DNA of 9,766 bases from Candidatus Melainabacteria bacterium (GTDB lineage Bacteria; Actinomycetota; Actinomycetes; Mycobacteriales; Pseudonocardiaceae). Both the position numbers and the translations under genes were made by a program. The notes below the pieces were generated by a model, which worked only from the letters and a program-made list of their open reading frames with translations, searched no databases and was not told the DNA's origin. Positions 6,909 through 9,766 of this stretch are shown piece by piece (the first letter of the stretch is position 1; each line of letters opens with the position of its first letter). The stretch covers positions 1 to 9,766 of the forward strand of contig CAJCJE010000200.1 of the NCBI GenBank assembly GCA_903970565.1, given 5' to 3'.

Positions 6909-7673
6909 ATGCGACCGGTTCTCCGCAAGGTCACCGGGGCCGCTGCCTTCCTCATCCTGTGGGAGGCCGCCAGCCGCAGTGGCCTTGTCGACGCCCAGAT
7001 CGTGCCGCCGCCCTCGGTGGTGGCGGTGGGTCTGGTGCGGAGTTTCGGTGATCCGACCTTTCTCCCCGGCGTGATCTCCACCGTGCTGTCCTGGCTGATC
7101 GCCGTGGCGCTGGCCACGGCGATCGGCGTCACGCTCGGCCTGCTGCTGGGCAGCCTGCCGAGGTTGCGCACGGCCAGCGGGATGATCGTGGAATTCCTCC
7201 GGCCGTTGCCGGGGGTGGCACTGATTCCGCTGGTCATCGCGCTGATCGGTTCCGACGCGCAGACCAAGATCGTGTTGGCCACGTTCGTCGCCGTGTGGCC
7301 GATCCTGCTCAACACCATCTACGCCCTCGGCGAGTTGGACCCGCAGCTGATCGACGTGACCAGGGCCTACCGGGTGCCCCGGCGGCGGGTCGCGCTGTGG
7401 GTGAAGCTGCCGGCCACCCTGCCGTTCATCCTGACCGGGGTGCGCCTGTCCACCTCGATCGCCCTGATCTCCCTGGTCAGCACCGAATTTCTGACCGGCG
7501 GCACGATCGGTCTCGGCCAGTACATCTACCTCGAAGGCAGCAGTGCCGGCCGGATGGACCTGGTACTGGCCGGCACCGTCTTCGCCGGCCTGCTCGGGCT
7601 GCTGGCCAATCTCGGACTCAGCGGCCTCCAGCGCACGCTCTCGCCGTGGGCGCCGAAGGGAAGCAGCGCGTGA
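6909..7673 (+). CDS. ABC transporter permease 1 (SsuC/TauC-like)
   Basis: This integral membrane subunit of the importer has 254 residues, the usual length. About six membrane segments are visible (near 10-25, 52-82, 97-115, 121-140, 173-196 and 216-240). The cytoplasmic coupling loop that contacts the ATPase lies at about 147-172: DVTRAYRVPRRRVALWVKLP, matching the EAA-loop pattern that ends in a conserved LP. PPPSVVAVGLV near the N-terminus is typical of this branch. The ATG at 6909 follows the binding-protein stop by 6 nt and has only a weak ribosome-binding site, so it probably depends on translation of the preceding gene. It overlaps the second permease by 4 nt (GTGA). It is clearly related to that neighbour (shared VWPxLLN and the RRRV..LP loop) but not a recent duplicate. 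Substrate unknown. Confidence 0.9.
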   Translation: MRPVLRKVTGAAAFLILWEAASRSGLVDAQIVPPPSVVAVGLVRSFGDPTFLPGVISTVLSWLIAVALATAIGVTLGLLLGSLPRLRTASGMIVEFLRPLPGVALIPLVIALIGSDAQTKIVLATFVAVWPILLNTIYALGELDPQLIDVTRAYRVPRRRVALWVKLPATLPFILTGVRLSTSIALISLVSTEFLTGGTIGLGQYIYLEGSSAGRMDLVLAGTVFAGLLGLLANLGLSGLQRTLSPWAPKGSSA

Positions 7674-8545
7674 GCACCGTCGAGTCGCCGATCTCGACCA
7701 ATCCGGCAGATCCGGCAGATCCGGCCGATTCCTCCCGGCAGCGGGCGTCCAGGACGCTGTTCTGGTTCGTCGAGCGGTGGTCGCTGTTCATCGGCTGCGT
7801 GTTGCTGTGGCAGTTGGCCACCTCGGCGGCGGACAACCCGTACTTCCCCACCCCGCTGACCATCGCGCGGCGGGCCGGGCACCTGTGGCTGACCGGTCCG
7901 GCCGGCCACCTGTGGCTGACCGACCAGGTGTTCGACGACATCCTGCCCAGCCTGGGTCGACTGGTGCTCGGCTGGGGAATCGCCTCGCTGGTCGGCATCG
8001 CGATCGGCCTCGGCCTCGGCCGGTCGCCGGTGGCCGGCGACTACTTCGGGGGGCTGCTCGCCTTCGCCAGGGCGGTACCGCCGCCGACGCTGGTACCGGT
8101 CTTCCTGGTGCTGTTCCACATCGGCCCGGAAATGGAGATCGCCACCATCATCTTCGGCACGGTGTGGCCGGTGCTGCTCAACAGCATCGACGGCGCCCGC
8201 TCGGTGGAGGAGACCACGATGAACGCGGTGCGCGCCTTCCACACCCCGTGGCGGCGGCGGGTGTTCTCGGTCATCCTGCCGGCCGCCGGCCCGAAGATCT
8301 TCGCCGGGCTGCGGGTGAGCCTGTCCATCGCGTTCATCCTGATGATCATCTCCGAGTTGGTCGGCAGCACCAGCGGTATCGGCTACCAGCTGGTCTTCGC
8401 CCAGGGCGATTCCGACCTGCCCGGCATGTGGTCCTGGATCGTGTTGGTCAGCGCGCTCGGTTACCTGTGCAACAGTCTGCTGGTCGCCGTCGAACACCGG
8501 GTGCTGCGCTGGCACCGGGGCGCGACCCGACGGTCCGAAGGGTAG
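7670..8545 (+). CDS. ABC transporter permease 2 (SsuC/TauC-like) with short tandem duplications
   Basis: This second, different membrane subunit has 291 residues. The GTG at 7670 overlaps the permease 1 stop (GTGA), and AAGGGAAG lies about 6 nt upstream. A cytosolic N-terminus of about 35 residues contains three PAD units (12-20). Membrane segments follow near 38-52, 94-115, 127-150, 157-172, 208-233 and 253-275. The EAA-type coupling loop is at about 180-206: TMNAVRAFHTPWRRRVFSVI then LPAAGP. A nine-residue tandem duplication, AGHLWLTGP/AGHLWLTDQ (69-86), lies before the second membrane segment and makes this protein longer than permease 1. Together with permease 1 it should form a heterodimeric pore. 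The ATPase gene begins 6 nt after the TAG stop. Confidence 0.9.
   Translation: MSTVESPISTNPADPADPADSSRQRASRTLFWFVERWSLFIGCVLLWQLATSAADNPYFPTPLTIARRAGHLWLTGPAGHLWLTDQVFDDILPSLGRLVLGWGIASLVGIAIGLGLGRSPVAGDYFGGLLAFARAVPPPTLVPVFLVLFHIGPEMEIATIIFGTVWPVLLNSIDGARSVEETTMNAVRAFHTPWRRRVFSVILPAAGPKIFAGLRVSLSIAFILMIISELVGSTSGIGYQLVFAQGDSDLPGMWSWIVLVSALGYLCNSLLVAVEHRVLRWHRGATRRSEG
7701..7727. repeat. Three 9-bp tandem repeats (PAD codons) in permease 2
   Basis: ATCCGGCAG, ATCCGGCAG and ATCCGGCCG lie head to tail and encode PAD three times in the cytosolic N-terminus of the second permease. Unit length is a multiple of three, so copy changes would keep the frame. Confidence 0.8.
7873..7926. repeat. 27-bp in-frame tandem duplication in permease 2
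   Basis: Two 27-bp units (7873-7899 and 7900-7926) agree at 23 of 27 positions and share an identical 16-base core, CACCTGTGGCTGACCG. They encode AGHLWLTGP and AGHLWLTDQ. This looks like a fairly recent in-frame duplication that has begun to diverge. Confidence 0.85.
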
Positions 8546-8551
8546 GAAGCC

Positions 8552-9316
8552 TTGCTCGCGGTCAACGGTCTGGGCCATCGGTACGGCACCGGCAAGAACG
8601 CACACGTGGCACTGGAGGAGGTCTCCTTCACCGTCGACTCCGGCGAGATCGTCTGCGTGGTCGGCCCGTCCGGCTGCGGCAAGTCCACCCTGTTGCGCGC
8701 GGTGTCCGGCCTGTTGCGACCGACCAAGGGCGCCAGCACGTTGTGGGACAAGGAAATCACCGCGGTGCCCGAGGAGCTGGCCGTGGTGTTCCAGGACTAC
8801 AGCCGCTCCCTGCTGCCCTGGCTGCGGGTGGCCGGCAACGTGGAGTTCCCCCTGCGCAACCAGGACCTCAACCGCGTGGACCGTAAGGAGCGCGCCGCCG
8901 AGGCGCTGGCCTGGGTGGGTCTGGACGGGGCCGGCGAGAAGTACCCGTGGCAGCTCTCCGGCGGTATGCAGCAGCGGGTGGCCATCGCCAGGGCGCTGGC
9001 CTACCGGCCGACGCTGATGGTGATGGACGAGCCGTTCGCCTCGGTCGACGCGCAGACCAGGGAGGACCTGGAGGACCTCCTCCGGCGGGTGCGCACCGAG
9101 CACGGGATGACCGTGCTGTTGGTCACCCACGACATCGACGAGAGCGTGTACCTCTCCGACCGGGTGGTGGTGCTCTCCTCGGCGCCGACCACCGTGCTCA
9201 CCACGATCAAGGTCGATCTGCCGGTCGAGCGCAACCAGATCGCCACCCGCGAGTCCGAACGCTTCGTGCACCTGCGCGGCGAGGTCGCCCGGCTGCTCAG
9301 GCGCTCCTCGGACTGA
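8552..9316 (+). CDS. ABC transporter ATPase (SsuB/TauB/NitD-like)
   Basis: This cytoplasmic ATP-hydrolysing subunit (254 residues) drives the two-permease importer. All motifs are intact: Walker A GPSGCGKST (38-46), Q-loop Gln81 in VVFQDYSRSLLPW, signature LSGGMQQR (135-142), Walker B LMVMDEP with Asp159 and Glu160, D-loop SVDA (164-167), and H-loop His193 in LLVTHD. The Q-loop followed by LLPW is typical of the nitrate/sulfonate/taurine group. No C-terminal regulatory domain is present. The start is the TTG at 8552: the codon two before it in frame is the preceding stop, no earlier start exists, and AGGAAG lies just upstream. It is the last gene of the operon; its stop codon runs into the repeats and hairpin that follow. 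As the only ATPase gene here, it probably acts as a homodimer beneath both permeases. Confidence 0.95.
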   Translation: MLAVNGLGHRYGTGKNAHVALEEVSFTVDSGEIVCVVGPSGCGKSTLLRAVSGLLRPTKGASTLWDKEITAVPEELAVVFQDYSRSLLPWLRVAGNVEFPLRNQDLNRVDRKERAAEALAWVGLDGAGEKYPWQLSGGMQQRVAIARALAYRPTLMVMDEPFASVDAQTREDLEDLLRRVRTEHGMTVLLVTHDIDESVYLSDRVVVLSSAPTTVLTTIKVDLPVERNQIATRESERFVHLRGEVARLLRRSSD

Positions 9317-9355
9317 CCCCGTTCCCGACCCCGCTCCCGGACGACCCCGCTCCCG
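9316..9355. repeat. Three 12-bp repeats after the ATPase gene
   Basis: ACCCCGTTCCCG (9316-9327) and ACCCCGCTCCCG (9328-9339) are adjacent, and a second exact ACCCCGCTCCCG follows at 9344-9355. The first begins on the last base of the ATPase stop codon; the third forms much of the left arm of the terminator hairpin. The second copy could pair with the same right arm (9388-9396), giving an alternative shorter fold. Confidence 0.8.
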
Positions 9356-9396
9356 TCCCTCCGGTGAACGTCCGCTCCCCGGAGGGACGGGAGCGG
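9347..9396. terminator. Perfect 18-bp hairpin between convergent genes, likely bidirectional terminator
   Basis: CCGCTCCCGTCCCTCCGG (9347-9364) is exactly complementary to CCGGAGGGACGGGAGCGG (9379-9396), with a 14-nt loop. It starts 30 nt after the ATPase stop and ends 9 nt from the stop of the convergent decarboxylase gene, so it can serve both transcripts. It has no U-run on either strand, which is common for hairpin terminators in GC-rich actinobacteria. Confidence 0.8.
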
Positions 9397-9405
9397 ATGG
9401 CGCGG

Positions 9406-9766
9406 TCAGTACATCGCGCGCAGCTTGCTGCCGACCCGGATGTGCACCACGGTGGGCCGGTCGCTGGCCAGCGCGGCCTTGATCGCGGGCGCGAGCTGCT
9501 CCGGGGTCTCCACGTACTCCGCGTCACAGCCGAGGCTGATCGCCAGCGCACGGAAGTCGATCCCGCCCAACTCGGTGCCGGGCGCCTTCGAGATGCCGAA
9601 GTCGTTCGCGTGGGCGCGCAGCGCGCCGTACTGGCCGTTGTCCAGCACCAGGAAGGTCACCGGGGTGTGTTCCCGCGCCGCCGACCACAGGCCCTGGATG
9701 CTGTACATGCTGGAGCCGTCGCCCACCAGGGCCACCACCGGCCGGTCGGGCTGGGCCAGGGACACC
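9406..9766 (-). CDS. Thiamine-diphosphate-dependent decarboxylase, benzoylformate decarboxylase-like, C-terminal part only
   Basis: The last 119 residues of a ThDP enzyme are visible; the N-terminal three quarters lie beyond the right edge, and the GTG at 9765 is an internal Val, not a start. The ThDP/Mg-binding motif is clear: GDGSSMYSIQGLW, then 25 residues after GDG comes N43 in DNGQYGALR. The Asp-to-Asn spacing (27) equals that recalled for Pseudomonas putida benzoylformate decarboxylase (Asp428 to Asn455). The following LGGIDFRALAISLGCDAEYVETPEQL and PTVVHIRVG also resemble that family, whose reaction is decarboxylation of an aryl 2-oxo acid to the aldehyde (mdlC in the mandelate pathway). 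Other ThDP enzymes of the acetolactate synthase/pyruvate decarboxylase superfamily remain possible. The gene converges on the importer operon and shares its terminator, so it is not co-transcribed with it. Confidence 0.85.
   Translation of the reverse strand, partial: VSLAQPDRPVVALVGDGSSMYSIQGLWSAAREHTPVTFLVLDNGQYGALRAHANDFGISKAPGTELGGIDFRALAISLGCDAEYVETPEQLAPAIKAALASDRPTVVHIRVGSKLRAMY

Noticed and set aside
7526..9271. A 581-codon ORF on the minus strand across permease 2 and the ATPase
   Set aside because: It is antisense to two genes with full motif sets, and its product is His/Gln/Arg/Gly-rich low complexity typical of a shadow frame in GC-rich DNA.

Overview
The window is GC-rich, with strong G/C preference at third codon positions, GTG and TTG starts, and a complete-looking 'conservon' (cvn) set. 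This points to a filamentous actinobacterium. The long low-complexity tail on the kinase would fit Pseudonocardiales or a relative, but that placement is inference. No rRNA, tRNA, insertion sequence or CRISPR array is visible.

Left half (minus strand, about 5315 down to 1): a conservon operon read leftwards. It encodes a membrane sensor kinase with a nitrate/nitrite-sensing-type extracellular region (cvnA), a roadblock/LC7 protein (cvnB), a DUF742 protein with a long disordered N-terminus (cvnC), and a Ras-like GTPase cut by the left edge (cvnD). cvnA/cvnB and cvnC/cvnD overlap, as is usual, but cvnB and cvnC are separated by an unusual spacer of about 290 nt that holds inverted repeats. From what is known of conservons, the four products are expected to form a membrane-associated complex resembling a G-protein-coupled switch.

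Middle (5316-5870): a divergent control region between cvnA and a rightward transporter operon. It contains a stretch of about 45% GC (5701-5800), a 13-bp palindrome, a possible -10 box, a 25-codon ORF with a very good Shine-Dalgarno sequence and rare codons, a small hairpin before the first transporter gene, and an ambiguous small ORF on the minus strand just upstream of cvnA.

Right half (plus strand, 5871-9316): a compact four-gene ABC importer operon of the nitrate/sulfonate/taurine type. It has a lipoprotein substrate-binding protein, two different permeases and one ATPase. Gene spacing is 6 nt, a 4-nt overlap, and 6 nt. The operon ends at a perfect 18-bp hairpin (9347-9396) shared with a convergent gene. 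That gene, on the minus strand and cut by the right edge, is the C-terminal part of a thiamine-diphosphate-dependent decarboxylase most like benzoylformate decarboxylase.

The most interesting points are the pairing of a NIT-type conservon sensor with a divergent NitT/TauT-type importer, the possible leader peptide and operator between them, the spacer inside the conservon, the two-permease importer, and the repeated short motifs in the kinase tail. The substrate of the transporter cannot be read from the sequence.
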